In this document: one piece after another, positions 12,201 to 24,714 of the stretch | Layout: every line of letters begins with the position of its first letter | Position numbering within the stretch: the first letter of the stretch is position 1 | Assembly (NCBI GenBank): GCA_964017145.1 | Contig: OZ024840.1 | Coordinates: forward strand, 4,402,001-4,466,000 | From: Agrocybe praecox | Lineage: Eukaryota > Basidiomycota > Agaricomycetes > Agaricales > Agrocybaceae | Length of the DNA: 64,000 bases | Direction: 5' to 3' | The notes under the pieces: model-generated | Database searches by the model: none | Told to the model about the DNA's origin: nothing | What the model saw: the letters and a program-made list of their open reading frames with translations, nothing else | Position numbers and translations under genes: made by a program

Positions 12201-12342
12201 GCTAGCTGACTGGGTGGAACCGTGAATAGCAGGCTCTGGAGTCGGTAGTCCAGGGATCGCCCACCCGTTAGACTAGGAATAAAAACCGTGTAAGACGCGT
12301 TCAAAGAGCTTATAAAAGTGGACAGCGCACTCCGTTGGACAT
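9251..12342 (-). CDS. Pro/Ser/Thr-rich low-complexity protein with a C-terminal membrane anchor
   Basis: Model, 5' to 3': 12342-12331 (four-codon first exon, tentative), 12272-11853, 11787-11707, 11486-11409, 11324-11247, 11190-10570, 10505-10320, 10240-10082, 10021-9251; 801 aa. Every internal exon is a whole number of codons, so all introns are phase 0. Most of the protein is disordered. In the 621-nt exon a loose repeat recurs three times (KPMPVPAAPATQTQ, KPVPVAVPQAIQTH, KPVPAPGLPAQAQ). The last exon has a Cys pair (CPTCQCPS), then one hydrophobic helix (MLTLTAQLLLLIFAFLLV) about 55 residues before the end. This suggests a membrane protein with a large disordered N-terminal part, perhaps at the nuclear envelope or ER; that is inference. 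The family is not recognised. Confidence 0.65.
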
Positions 12343-12475
12343 TTTACTTCAGGCAACCTGGACATTGGCGGGGTCGATGAGCAAAAAAGTAGCGGCGAGT
12401 ACAATGCGTTAACTCACCGTATGACTCAATGAAAGGACAGAAGAGAGGGGAGAAAGAAAGGATGGCAAAATACAA

Positions 12476-13495
12476 TACTGTACGAGAGTATATGGTGGCA
12501 ACATAACGCGTAACGCACCGCAGCGTTGTGCGAGTCAACAGCTAGTCATTGACTACCGGTGACCAGTCAGTGATGGGTCAAATGACTAGTCAAGTCCTTC
12601 TGTGACTGATTGACTGTGATGGTGCATCAGTTACGTCGCTTAAAGTACATGAGCGGCCGAGTAAAGTTTGAGCAGTCATTTCGTCAACATCCACATCAAT
12701 ATCCGAGTCCTCAGCGCCGACTTCAAGATCCAATAACTGGTATATGTCGAGTTCTTCCTCAAATGTCCTAAGGGCATGACCTTCGAAGATCGTCTTCCAG
12801 TGTGTGTTATCGAAGTCAAAAACTAATAAAAGTATCTTACTATAAGTAAGCGGCCTATCTACGTGTCATAATCTTGAGCGCAGCATCAGAACGTCCGATG
12901 TCTGACATCTACAAAAGAAAGCGCGCACATTCTGGGTCATCACCGCTCGGGCAAAGCCGAAATGACCTAAATTTAGGAAATGGTGATTGACCAATCAAAT
13001 GGCGCCATCATAATGACTAGTCAATGACTACCCAACGCTGAACCCGTGTACCTGTAACGCATAACGCAGCCCAGGTTGCTAAGACGGCGGCAAGTATTTT
13101 TGAGCTCTTTCTTCACGAATTTTCTACAGATTTTGTGCTTCTACGCGTACTATATAATTCTACGATGCTAATAGCTCATTCCATGTAAGCATAGTAGTCT
13201 GTGATGGGCCCTCTGTAAGGTTTTTTTGCGGGTAGTGATTAGATCCTTATTATAGTATATACTGCGTGGGTGCGATCCTAACAAGCAATTACCATACCAA
13301 ACACAAGAGAATACTATGTACTAATATGATAATTGAAGAAAACTGTAACTAAGGCTTTGATTTTTGGTGCTCGGTGCCGAGTCGATTTCCACCCACGTTG
13401 CTTATTTTAGCTTTCGTAACGCATAACCCCCCCCCCAGGTTGCTAACGCACCCTTATCGGGTTGCCACCATACACTCTCGTACAGTACTTAGCAA
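12476..13495. mobile_element. About 1 kb element with 27-bp terminal inverted repeats, non-coding
   Basis: The left end (12477-12503) starts TACTGTACGAGAGTATATGG; the reverse complement of the right end (13469-13495) starts TACTGTACGAGAGTGTATGG. The arms match at 26 of 27 positions. Between them are repeated subterminal pieces: GTAACGCATAAC.. ending CCAGGTTGCTAA occurs near 13053 and 13417, and TGACTAGTCAA-type motifs occur near 12580 and 13015. No transposase frame was seen, so it would be a non-autonomous DNA transposon. It lies about 130 bases upstream of the tentative ATG of the Pro-rich gene. Confidence 0.6.
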
Positions 13496-13961
13496 CTTTG
13501 TGGCTTTTAAACCAAAAACTTTCCTTTGTTCTATTTTCTCTTTGTGGCTAACTAGCAACCCGTCTTTAAATTGTCAATCAGCCTCGTGCCCAACGATTTG
13601 CTTTCGGGGATATGCATATGCAGACCAATCTCTCATTGCTAGTTCCTGGAGATGGACGTCATCAAAGAAAGTCGGGGTACACTTTCAAGAGGCGGCTGTG
13701 GACGCCAAAATAGAGACAGCGAAGAAATTCCAGAGATCCGGTTTAACAGTCTTGAACCACAAGCCTTTATGAAGTCGGTTGGAATGTAGCTGCTTATGGC
13801 CATTACAGGAAAATAGTGAAAAAGTATCATGTTGCATAGTCGAAGTTGAAAGAATAAGTGTTCGCGTATTGAGTTTTACCATAATATCATCGCACATACA
13901 ACGCAAACATCTGTATGACACCTCGAACCATCCAGTGGTAATACACGCTCGTGCGAATAGA

Positions 13962-15598
<1,637 letters not shown>

Positions 15599-15600
15599 TA

Positions 15601-16051
15601 GGGGGATTCACAGTAGCCAACTTTTGGCCAACTTTGCTTCAACTTTTGGCTCAACTTTTCTGCCAACTTCGGATAAGTTGACATCAAAGTCGGACGAGAT
15701 GGTGTGAATGGCCCGCTAGCCGCCAATTGATCAAACTTATTGGCAATGACGGAAACTAATTCTTTTACGTTCGATCTCTGAATATTAATCGTGAAGTTTT
15801 TTGACAGTCATATTAGCAAGACTACAATACACAAAGTTCGAAAATATCAAGGGGAAAGTGTCATAATTGAATGAGTTAGAGGTAAAATAGTCATGTTGGC
15901 TGTAAAAGTTGGCCATCAAAAGTTGGACCGAAAGTCGTGCTCGCGAGCTCGACTTTCGGAAGTTGGCCAACTTTTGGTTCCCAACTTTTTATGATCGGGA
16001 CAAAAGTCGGAATCAAAAGTTGGGCCAAAAGTTGGCTACTGTGAATCCCCC
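15601..16051. mobile_element. 451-bp MITE flanked by TA, Tc1/mariner-type
   Basis: Left terminus GGGGGATTCACAGTAGCCAA continues into CTTTTGG; the right terminus read in reverse is identical for 28 bases and diverges only by one inserted C after that. TA flanks both ends (15599-15600 and 16052-16053). The motif CAACTTTTGG and its complement recur several times inside, so the whole element could fold back. No open frame of note. The TA flank and short length fit a Tc1/mariner-type MITE. Confidence 0.85.
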
Positions 16052-16711
16052 TATTGGTATTTTTTGAAGAAAAGATAAAGAAAGTCGCCAACAACCTCGA
16101 AGACCTACTTACGTATACTTAGTGTGAAATTACGTGCATCCCTCATCAGGATAAAGCTGGCATGGATTGAGGAAATCAATCGACTGACAACCCGCGTGAT
16201 GTGGTTATGAAAAGCTCTCCTCAGGAACTTCTTTCACTCGCTGGGCTAGATGCGGACGTTACATGCCTTTCTGAACCTGTTGGTCAACAACTAGGATTCT
16301 GTTATTATTTCTGGCAGCGCAAATGAGACTACTTACTTCAAACCCACCAGAATTTGTAGGAAATAATGAAAACGAACCTGATGTAGCAGACGGCAAGGAC
16401 TGCGGACCGACAGACGTGGCGGCGTGGAATCCGTAGTCGAGGCCAAGGAGGAAAATGAGATCCCTACACCTAAAGAGGAAAGCAATTCGGTCGTCCAATC
16501 GTCTGGACAAATTAGGCGCTCAACTCGTACGCGAGCGCCTATCAGGAGAGGATGAGAAACAGCGTTCTTTTCATTTTTTACGTTCTTTCTTTTGACAACT
16601 TGACAAAAATCAAAGTGTTAAGTATCATAGTATTGAGCGTATACTCACATTCAAAATAGTTTTGTTCGCTAGGTAAGGGACAAGCCGCATTTGAACCGAA
16701 CGGATAGACTT
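16052..16711. other. Spacer with a possible remnant of a coding tail
   Basis: No intact gene. On the plus strand about 16465-16553 reads as a basic protein tail (GQIRRSTRTRAPIRRG then stop), the kind of ending seen in fungal transposon or integrase-like proteins, but nothing upstream supports a full gene. Confidence 0.25.
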
Positions 16712-19151
16712 CTAATCATTAACTTGACCTACGATCGTCTCGTCAGCGGTTTCAATGCGACTTATCTGAGGACGATCTTCGTCCATTGTCTCCCACCATT
16801 CCTGACTGAATATCTTGAATTCCCAAATCCACCGACAGGAAGACATCCCTTCGAAATGTTCCTCGATAGTTAATTCCCGTCCGTTGTCAACTTCGTCCCA
16901 CATTTTCTGTTTGAAATTATTGAGCACTTTACGGGCGTGATTTATCTCTATGTCCAAATTTGTGATTAATGCACCGTCTGCGATTAGACAGTCGAACAGG
17001 ATTTTTGAAACGTAGAAATGGAGTAGGCGGTGTCGCGTCTCGTTTTTGTGAGAATGTAGGCTGATAACGATACTGTGGATTATATCTTTGATGATTTCTT
17101 CCATTTTATCGCGGATTCTAGGGGATCTCAGATGTTTCATTCCCCAGGCGCCGCCGTGTAAAAGTGTGAACAAGTAACTGTATCCGACATCTGTGTTCCG
17201 CCAATCTTTCCTATACGATGCCTCTGGTAAGCACACCCTTTGTTTCTCGTTCTCTAAGAACGTTGCAATCGTCCAGAATTGTTGAAATTTGAATTCCACT
17301 AAGATGGAATGAGTAAATAAAGTCAAGAACAGCGTGAATTATACATGAATGTATTACCGTCAGCCTCGAAATTCCTTTCAAACGACGGGCTCGGTGATAG
17401 ACTGAGGATATTTGGGATTGGATCTGCAAACTGGCGTGCCTCGAGTAGCTGCAATCCCCTATCCTGCCTAATCGCGTCATGCTTAGCTATATAAGCGCCC
17501 TGTATGGCCCTTATTTTTACTTTTGCGAGATGCTTCTGAAGAGTAGACGTGTATTTTCTGACCTTCGTTAGGAACATAGCGAGGTGTTCGAGATGTAGCA
17601 GTGTCGGCGAGTCGTCGGGTCTGTACCAAGCTCCTAGCATTGAGCTACCGCTCATGCAGTCAAGAATGCGGGGTGAGAACAAGCCACGATCATTAAATAT
17701 ATGTTGGAAATATCGGTGATGGTACTCCTGGAAGTCGACGTGGTTTGATAGTTTGTACATCGCCGCAAAGTTGATTGAGAAGTCGCCACTTCCAGGAGAG
17801 GTTACGATCGAAGAAATTTGAGAGAAACAATGATACGCAGCCGATATGTAGCGCTCTTTTGCTTGTGATACGAGCCCTTGTCTTGCTATGTGCCGAGTCA
17901 CGTCGCTGAATCCGGATAGAATGCCATAGAGTGGGAATGAGTGTTCAAAGGGTAGTTGGTCTAGGGAGGTTGCGTGAATTTCCAGATGTAGAGGATTCGT
18001 AGGTGCAGGCGGCCGAGTAGGGTGGGATGACTGATAATAGAAGTCTGCAAAAGAGATCATATCCCGCAGATGGATCCATCCAATGTCCGATTTTTGCCAT
18101 TCTGTCTTGCTCCAGGACTCGGATAGCACTTTCATAATCTTTCTGTGAATATCTAATGCTGGCTTAGTATGAAACATAGTCAAGTTGGAAGTCAATCGTA
18201 GTGCATAAATACATAGCGCATAAAATGCCCTAGACTGAGGTGATTTGAAAGGACAAGGAGACGGGGTTGGAGTAAGTCGCGTTGAAAGCAATGAATTCAG
18301 GTATATCCCGAACTTTTGTAATGTTGGTAGTGTTGTTGTGGCCACAAGGAACATCAAGGTAATACCGGTAGCGATTGTAGTCGGGACGGAAATAATTTTA
18401 CCAAGTGGGCGGATGAAATCGATCATCCCCACTAGGAATAATACCAAGGCGCCCTCTAAGAGTACGGGCAGTAATTCGAAGATCAGTGGGACTTTCCATC
18501 TTCGAAGGCCCTCTTCGCGGATGCGAAACAAACCGAATATCTGCTTGGTGTCAAGGTCAGGGTCAGAGTAGTTGCGATGCTCGCGCAGCCATTGGAGCGA
18601 TACAATCCCAACAAGCACCGTTGTCAGACTGAGTATGAGACTAAGAAACCAAAAACTATTCACACGAACGAATAGCGAATCCTGGATAAACGGTGTTGTT
18701 GTGGGTAATGTTGCTGTATTGTTCAGCGGGTCTTCCATGCGTTGTAGGATTTGCGAAAGCAAAAATACCATATCATCTTGCGGGTCGGGACTGAGGGTCT
18801 TATACGATTCAATCACAAATGTCGTTACTACAGCAGAGAACAGGCCTGCCTGTTTGCAAACAATCAGTAACGTAGTCAGAGTGATGGTCTGGAGCTGTTC
18901 AGAATAACTAGACTTACAAATATCAACAGATTTTGGACTTCGTCTTTCCAGATATCACATTGCGCTCCGCTGCTATCCAGTAGTGGATTCAATATAATCG
19001 ACCATGGGTCCCCATCTGGAGGAGGCGGGGCATGTAGGAATTGTTTATCTTCAAATTTCCACTCAGTAAAGCTTGGAGCGTCCTTCATCGCATTTAACAT
19101 GGAATACGACGTTCGCAAAATGTCAGCAACAAAAAGGACCCGGGTGTTCAT
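16712..19151 (-). CDS. DUF6535 membrane protein
   Basis: Exons 19151-18918, 18849-17358 and 17298-16712, 770 aa. The opening part matches basidiomycete DUF6535 proteins: DGDPWSIILNPLLD, CDIWKDEVQNLLIF, AGLFSAVVTTFVIESYKTLS, then FWFLSLILSLTTVLVGIVSL with QWLREH, and a second helix pair (LPVLLEGALVLFLVGMIDF; TIATGITLMFLVATTTL). This gives about four membrane helices in the first 260 residues. The remaining 500 residues are helical and soluble-looking. Function unknown; many copies per genome are usual in mushrooms. The start at 19151 is the first ATG of the exon; a later ATG is possible. The 5' end faces the F-box gene at 19293. Confidence 0.85.
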
Positions 19152-19292
19152 GTAACACTGAATTTCAGCTGCAGTGGCAGTGCTCGCGTGCGAAATTCAA
19201 TCACGGTCACGAGAACGTGGAAGGACGCGACGGCAAATTTGGCCAATTTACGAAACTCGCTCTTCAACTTTCCACATCACCAATTCCCAGTA
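19152..19292. promoter_or_regulatory. Shared divergent promoter of the DUF6535 and F-box genes
   Basis: Only 141 bases separate two start codons pointing away from each other, so promoter elements of both genes must overlap here or lie inside the neighbour. No clear TATA element was seen. Confidence 0.5.
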
Positions 19293-21023
19293 ATGGGCAA
19301 TCAATCTTCAAAGCCGGGTATCGAAAAAAGCACCTGCTTCAACTGCGATGGAGCTGAAGTCTTTCATGTCAACCTCTGTCACAATCCTTCTCTGTGTCGA
19401 ACGCCAACCCATCCTTGCTATACATGCAATAGTCTCGAGGCACTGGAAACACGGGTACAAGACACACTTGCTAAGCTCAAGAAACTCATGGTCAAGCACC
19501 AAGAAATGAAGACCCGGCTCAATCTTTCTCACAGCCCCATAGTTGATAAAATGCCTGTGGAAATCATGTCGAGGATATTCCAGTTCTGCACACAGGCCTC
19601 GACTCTCAAAGCCCCCGACTTACGCCTCCAACCTTGGACGAAGATATTCTTTCCATTACGACTTGGTGCTGTTTGCAGGAACTGGAGAGAGATAGCTTGG
19701 TCTACCCCGCGAATCTGGACCTACCTATCAATTTCCCTGCACAGGGACAGTCGTCCTCAGTACATATGCCTCATCCAGGAATGGATTCGTTGTTCTAAGG
19801 CTCTACCACTTACCCTTTGTCTTTCTCAATATGGTTCCGTTGCTGTTAGAGTAAACGGTGATGTCATTCTGTCGTCATACGAACCCCTTTTCAAGGAACT
19901 AGCACGGTCCTCCTCCCGCTGGTCTTCCGTTCACATCGACATGCCGTCCACTTTGATAAAGAATCTAGTCCTCTATTGTCGAGATGCATCTTCTATTCGG
20001 GATCTATCCCTTATTTCAAGTACAGAGGTTGACGACGTCGACGAAAACGATAATGTTTGTCCAGGGTGGGCTACCCCGCCAGAACCGGAATCGGTATCAA
20101 TATATAGATTTCTACCCGCTCAAGTCAATCTCAAATGGAACAAGGTCACCTCAATAACTGCCAGCGATTGGCGAACAAATGAATGCATCGGGATAATTCG
20201 CAATTCACCTATGCTTGTTGACTGTTCGTTCCTGCGAACACGGCCAATTTTACCTTCCTCCGACATCGAGTTGGGAATGCCGATAGTGCACGATAGCCTT
20301 CAAGAGCTTCGTTTTGAGGGCAGAATGAGGAGGATAGACTTCTTTGCTGCCGTCGCCTTTCCGAACTTGAAGTCTCTCAAGTACAAATTCTATGACGACA
20401 GTGACGACTATACCTTCGACGAAGACGATGTGACTGCTCTGCAAGGTTTTGTCGCGCGCTCGGGTTCTCAACTCAAATTTCTCGAAATCGAGTACTTGAC
20501 TCTAGCGTATGACGAGCTTCGGCCGCTGTTGGAGGCCGTACCTTTGCTCCGGAACCTGTCCCTATTTCCTGATTTATGGGGCAGTGACGACGATATATTC
20601 ACGGCGAAGCCAATCTTGGAGCATTTAGCTAGGACCAGGATGATAGCTGCAGTAGCCAACGGCGATACTGATAGCGGAAGCTTACAGTCGGCAGAGCGTT
20701 TTCTTCCATGCCTTGAGGTCTTCAGCTATCGAATGGCGAAAACAGATTTCCCTTGGAAGTACGTTCCGAGAATATTTGGTCCTCCATCGGAGTTTGGGAA
20801 TCCCCAAAGTCGGCCGTTGAGGACATTTGAACTTGTGTATGACTGCTTTGACTTTGTGGAATTTGATGCAGCTGACGTCATACCTGAGGGCGTCCTTCTG
20901 CCATTGATAGATTTGGGGGATGTTGGCGCACAGATAGTGTGTACGGATGCTCGGTACAGTCATAATTTACTTGAGGAATTAATACAGGAGTTCCACAGAT
21001 CGATTGGTACGTTTTTCTGTTAA
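19293..21023 (+). CDS. F-box-like protein
   Basis: Single exon, 576 aa from the ATG at 19293; the frame is open to 19188. The N-terminus carries Cys residues spaced like a small metal-binding or disulfide motif (CFNCDG ... CHNPSLC ... CYTC). A coiled coil follows (VQDTLAKLKKLMVKHQEMKT), then an F-box-like segment near residues 85-145 (IVDKMPVEIMSRIF, LGAVCRNWREIAWSTPRIW). The rest is LRR-like. F-box proteins link substrates to the Skp1-Cullin1 ubiquitin ligase; the target is unknown. GTACGT directly before the stop leaves open a further 3' exon. Confidence 0.85.
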   Translation: MGNQSSKPGIEKSTCFNCDGAEVFHVNLCHNPSLCRTPTHPCYTCNSLEALETRVQDTLAKLKKLMVKHQEMKTRLNLSHSPIVDKMPVEIMSRIFQFCTQASTLKAPDLRLQPWTKIFFPLRLGAVCRNWREIAWSTPRIWTYLSISLHRDSRPQYICLIQEWIRCSKALPLTLCLSQYGSVAVRVNGDVILSSYEPLFKELARSSSRWSSVHIDMPSTLIKNLVLYCRDASSIRDLSLISSTEVDDVDENDNVCPGWATPPEPESVSIYRFLPAQVNLKWNKVTSITASDWRTNECIGIIRNSPMLVDCSFLRTRPILPSSDIELGMPIVHDSLQELRFEGRMRRIDFFAAVAFPNLKSLKYKFYDDSDDYTFDEDDVTALQGFVARSGSQLKFLEIEYLTLAYDELRPLLEAVPLLRNLSLFPDLWGSDDDIFTAKPILEHLARTRMIAAVANGDTDSGSLQSAERFLPCLEVFSYRMAKTDFPWKYVPRIFGPPSEFGNPQSRPLRTFELVYDCFDFVEFDAADVIPEGVLLPLIDLGDVGAQIVCTDARYSHNLLEELIQEFHRSIGTFFC

Positions 21024-21304
21024 CTTCATACTCCTCGAGATATCTCGCTGGCCTCTGAGTCGGGCTAATCTTAGATTCTGAAGGATCATTGAGTGATTAA
21101 CTTATAATCAACCAAAAGTTGGCTGTTCTCCGCGGCTTCACAAGTACATTACTATCACGCTGCAATAGACATGGACGACGGCAAGCTCATTAATATCATA
21201 TTCGACAAAAACAAAGAACTTAAATTCATATATAAAGATATATAGCATCCATATATTTCAAACGTAGTCTATCAGTACATATTAATTTGCTTTCCATCGC
21301 TTCC

Positions 21305-22230
21305 CTACTGGTTTTTACTGAAGATATGAGTAGTTCCGAGAACAACGATGAATACAAGCGCCAATGATAATAAAGTAGGGCCGAGCTTGGTTATAGTCGG
21401 AATGAGCCCTTGGGAACACGCCGTCTTAATGTGGTGACATTCTTGACATATGTAGTGTAAATCTTGCGAGCGGCGTACGTATAAGTATGGTAAGTTTAAT
21501 AAATGTTCAGCCAATTTCTTTATGGCGTACCTGGCTTGGATTTCTCTGGTATTGTGCAATCGCCGTCTTTGGACAACACAATGTAAGGAAGATAACACCC
21601 AAAGAAAAAATCAAGAACATACTTTCATGGTAAACGTCGTTATCTCGCGAGCGAGCTAGAGCGGACTGCATGCTTGAGTCTGGGGTAGAGAAATAGCTGT
21701 GAAAAGAAGGGTTAACGTGGTGATGATCTCAGGGACCAGAAATATATGTCAATCCGTACTGAGAGTTCGTGGTGTTGCAAGAATTTGTGTACGCGACATG
21801 TGTCGAAGAATCGAATATTGTAGCGTTTCCTTTCTTAGTAAAATTGAAGTTTGCCACATAGTAGTGTCTATGCACTACAAAGTGTGGAACTGGGGATGGG
21901 GTCGAAGGCATGTGGGACGGAGGATAATGATAAACCATTCTAGAAATCCAGAAGTGAGTGGAAGGCAAGGGTGGATTGGAGCTGGTATACTGCCAATAGA
22001 CGACCTTATAACGGATTTATGGCCGCCGCCGAGCTTGCCATACTTAACTAGCAGGCTGCAAATAGCATCGCAGTTTACCATCACGAATTACATCAATATT
22101 GATGGCCGCTGTTGGCGGCAAGATAACACCCTGGGAGCCATTTTAAGATACCAGGATCGCTGTACAACTTTACGTGTTAAGCAAGGAGAAGGTTCTACTG
22201 ACATAGCGTTCTATATCCACCATTGACGGT
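21305..22230 (-). CDS. Small single-pass membrane protein, family copy A (partial exon model)
   Basis: Several minus-strand exons can be joined. One holds INIDVIRDGKLRCYLQPA (about 22130-22050), another runs about 21999-21773 with FNFTKKGNATIFDSSTHVAY ending NTTNSQ at a GTACGG donor, then HYFSTPDSSMQSALARSRDN (about 21705-21640), a short exon TAIAQYQRNPSQ, and a last exon with the hydrophobic tail LLSLALVFIVVLGTTHIF ending at 21305. N-glycosylation-like sites (NFT, NAT, NTT) suggest an extracellular N-terminal part and a C-terminal membrane anchor. Related sequence lies at 23.2-24.1 kb and 58.4-58.6 kb. Function unknown; start codon uncertain (an ATG lies at about 22225). Confidence 0.45.
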
Positions 22231-22234
22231 CGGA

Positions 22235-22470
22235 GACGAATAGTGATGCCATCACAACGATCACGGCCATCACGGCCATCACGGCCATCATTCCCATTGC
22301 ATGTCATATGTCATATAAGAGACAGTACAAGCCGCAGTATGCGATTATCCTCATTTATGTGTACTTCAGACACTTGTTGTCATTGGAGGCAACGTTAGCA
22401 ATAGAGAGCGGAATGTGGGGGGAAACGTTTTTATGACTCCGACCTCATGTTTCATTCTCCGACAGAGGTC
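22235..22470. repeat. Promoter-like repeat shared with the region upstream of the F-box copy at 37.4 kb
   Basis: Contains GTGATGCCATCAC, a short CGGCCATCA tandem, a GTCATATGTCATA segment and TGTGACTCCGACCTCA-like sequence. The same blocks in the same order occur at about 36865-37320, where a hairpin element interrupts them. This shows an older dispersed duplication. Confidence 0.6.
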
Positions 22471-23193
22471 TCGTTAGTGCTGCCGCCACAGCGCCGCCAC
22501 GTGTGTGAGGTGAATGTGACTGCACTGTGAGATTTCAAACTCAGACACACTTCACAGCCTGATACAGTTACTAACTGTGAAGTTCCGCGTGAATAACGTA
22601 AGAAAATACATGCTGGCTAATAATCTGGCCTTCTATACGTATCCGACAGTCAAAAAAACTCTTGAAATTACGTGATAAAGGTTTATATTATCTTTCCTCT
22701 ATATGCTGGGTCGAAGAAACCACATAATAGATGCGATATGTTGCACAACTTCTACGAGCCTTTCAGTCGACTATAATTAGTAACAAGCGACTATTAATAT
22801 CCCTGATGATCAATGATTAGTAATCGTTCGCTCTATGTTTTCGTCAAGTTTTCGTTTGGCTCACAAATATGAGGTATAGTGTTGAATTTTTTGGAAGAAA
22901 AAGTACGCAGAATGAATTATTTTTTTGTTATAGAGTTTATCCATTCAATTTTTGGAGCATAATTCGGTCATGGTTCTTGTATAATCACCCCCTGCATGTT
23001 TTTTGCGTTGTGTGTGGGAATATTTTAATGCAGCCATCACGGCACCTCACAGCGCAATGTGTGTCTGCTGTGAGGCGTGTCACAGAGGCACTAATTTGGC
23101 TTCACGGCGGATTTACTGCACTGTGCGACAACACTACAGATACGTAAATATGGTCCATGGTTATATAGTTTAAGGAGTAAGCTCCAGGTACAT
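22471..23193. other. AT-rich intergenic spacer
   Basis: No supported gene or repeat; short open frames only. Confidence 0.35.
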
Positions 23194-24060
23194 TCATTCC
23201 TTTATTAACTTGACGAGAGATGCAATACAAATAGCAGCTACCACGACGAGAATACCCATCTCGGAGTTGACCGCAAGAACCGACGGAAATGTTGAGTAGC
23301 CGTCCTGAGTTGGAATACGATTGATATCCCTTGGTGTGCCGCTGCCGCTGCCGCCCTCGTTTACATCAACGCTGCCTTTATCTTTATCGGCATGCTGCCC
23401 GTGCGGCTATAATAAAAATGGCATTAGGCATTTGTTTTGAATACTCCGGACTTGATGGAGTGGCTCATTGGACCCAAGACGTACATTGCTTTGGGGGTCT
23501 AGTACGAGTACGACCATCCTGGGATGGCATATTCTGAGCATCTGGAATGATGAGATGAATAAGGGTTGTCAAACTCTATTTTTACTTCTACAAAAATAGA
23601 CGATGACCCATACTTCTGGGCAAGGGTATACCTGTGTTACCCGAATTGATAAAACTGTGAGGCAAAGAAATGGTGAGCACAACAAACATAGGTCGTAAAA
23701 ATGACAAAGAACACGTACTGAGAGCATGTGGTATTGCGCGAATTCAGGTAAAAGTGGTGCTTTGAGTGATCATATACAGTCACGTCTCTCTGGATAGTGA
23801 GGTTGATGTGCGGGCATCTGCAGTAGCCTCCTCTCTCCATCGTATGGGGGGAAGTACTGTACACTGTGTCGCGACCCGCCCACATTTATGGGTAACGAGA
23901 CTCTATCCACGTACACAGCCCCCATAGCCATCACAAAATACAATCTGTAAAAGGTGAAATCCCCGGGTGATCCCCGGGAATATTTATGGTGTGAGAGGGT
24001 ACATTGCTGGCACCAATGTCTATTTGCCTGACCAAAGGTACGCCCTCTGTGCATTTTCAA
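23194..24060 (-). CDS. Small single-pass membrane protein, family copy B (partial exon model, may be decayed)
   Basis: The last exon (23406-23194, TATAG acceptor) is clear: GSVDVNEGGSGSGTPRDINR, then the membrane helix MGILVVVAAICIASLVKLI and a stop. A middle exon ends near 23718 with LTIQRDVTVYDHSKHHFYLN and NTTCS before a GTACGT donor, the same position as in copy A. It then joins FINSGNT at about 23649-23630. A frame break between 23890 and 23800 was not resolved, so this may be a pseudogene. Function unknown. Confidence 0.4.
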
Positions 24061-24714
24061 TAACTGTGCGAACGGAATCTCGGGAATACCATACTTAGCA
24101 TTAGATAAGAATTAATGCGGGACAGGGCTTTTGCATCTGCTATTTCTTTCAAATTTCTTTACGGATTCTCGTTATACTTACATTTTTTCTCCAAAGATGC
24201 ATTACGAACCTCATATTCTACCCATATATCACAAAAAAAAAAAAGCGGAATTTCTGCACTTGTTATACGTATTTTAGCTGAATATCGGCGTGTGCTTGCC
24301 ATCACGTCCGTAACGCGTCCGCGTCACCAGTGTCCTGGTGAATAAATAACAAACAGATACATAAGTTATGCACAGGTTATCGAGTTCAAATAGGGTTCGC
24401 TGATTCTCTAATCAAACACCCAACGCCAGCACGCTTAAGCAGCCTGAGTCGCCCAGCTAGTCGGATGGAGCAGCGAGCCTTCCTCCGCCCTGCGGCGGGC
24501 CTTACATTTACTGATATAGGGGCGAATCTGAAAAACACCCTTTTTCGGGCTTGTCGGGTGGAAATTTTTGGGTGGATGGTGTTTCGGAGTCCAGGCACCA
24601 CCCGTAGGGCCATTCGCAGGTTATGTATATTCATTGAACTTGAGTAGGGATCAGCCCCAACAGTGGTAATCAGGCCAAATACCTGCTGTGGTCGAGTACT
24701 TAGATTAGATCAGA
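24061..24714. other. Spacer, nothing recognised
   Basis: No coding or repeat feature supported. Confidence 0.3.

Noticed and set aside
13374..13830. 132-codon plus-strand frame overlapping the right end of the 1-kb element
   Set aside because: It runs across the terminal repeat and a C homopolymer and resembles no protein.
16465..16553. Basic tail GQIRRSTRTRAPIRRG as the end of a transposon integrase-like protein
   Set aside because: Only about 25 residues, with no upstream domain; kept as a remark, not a gene.
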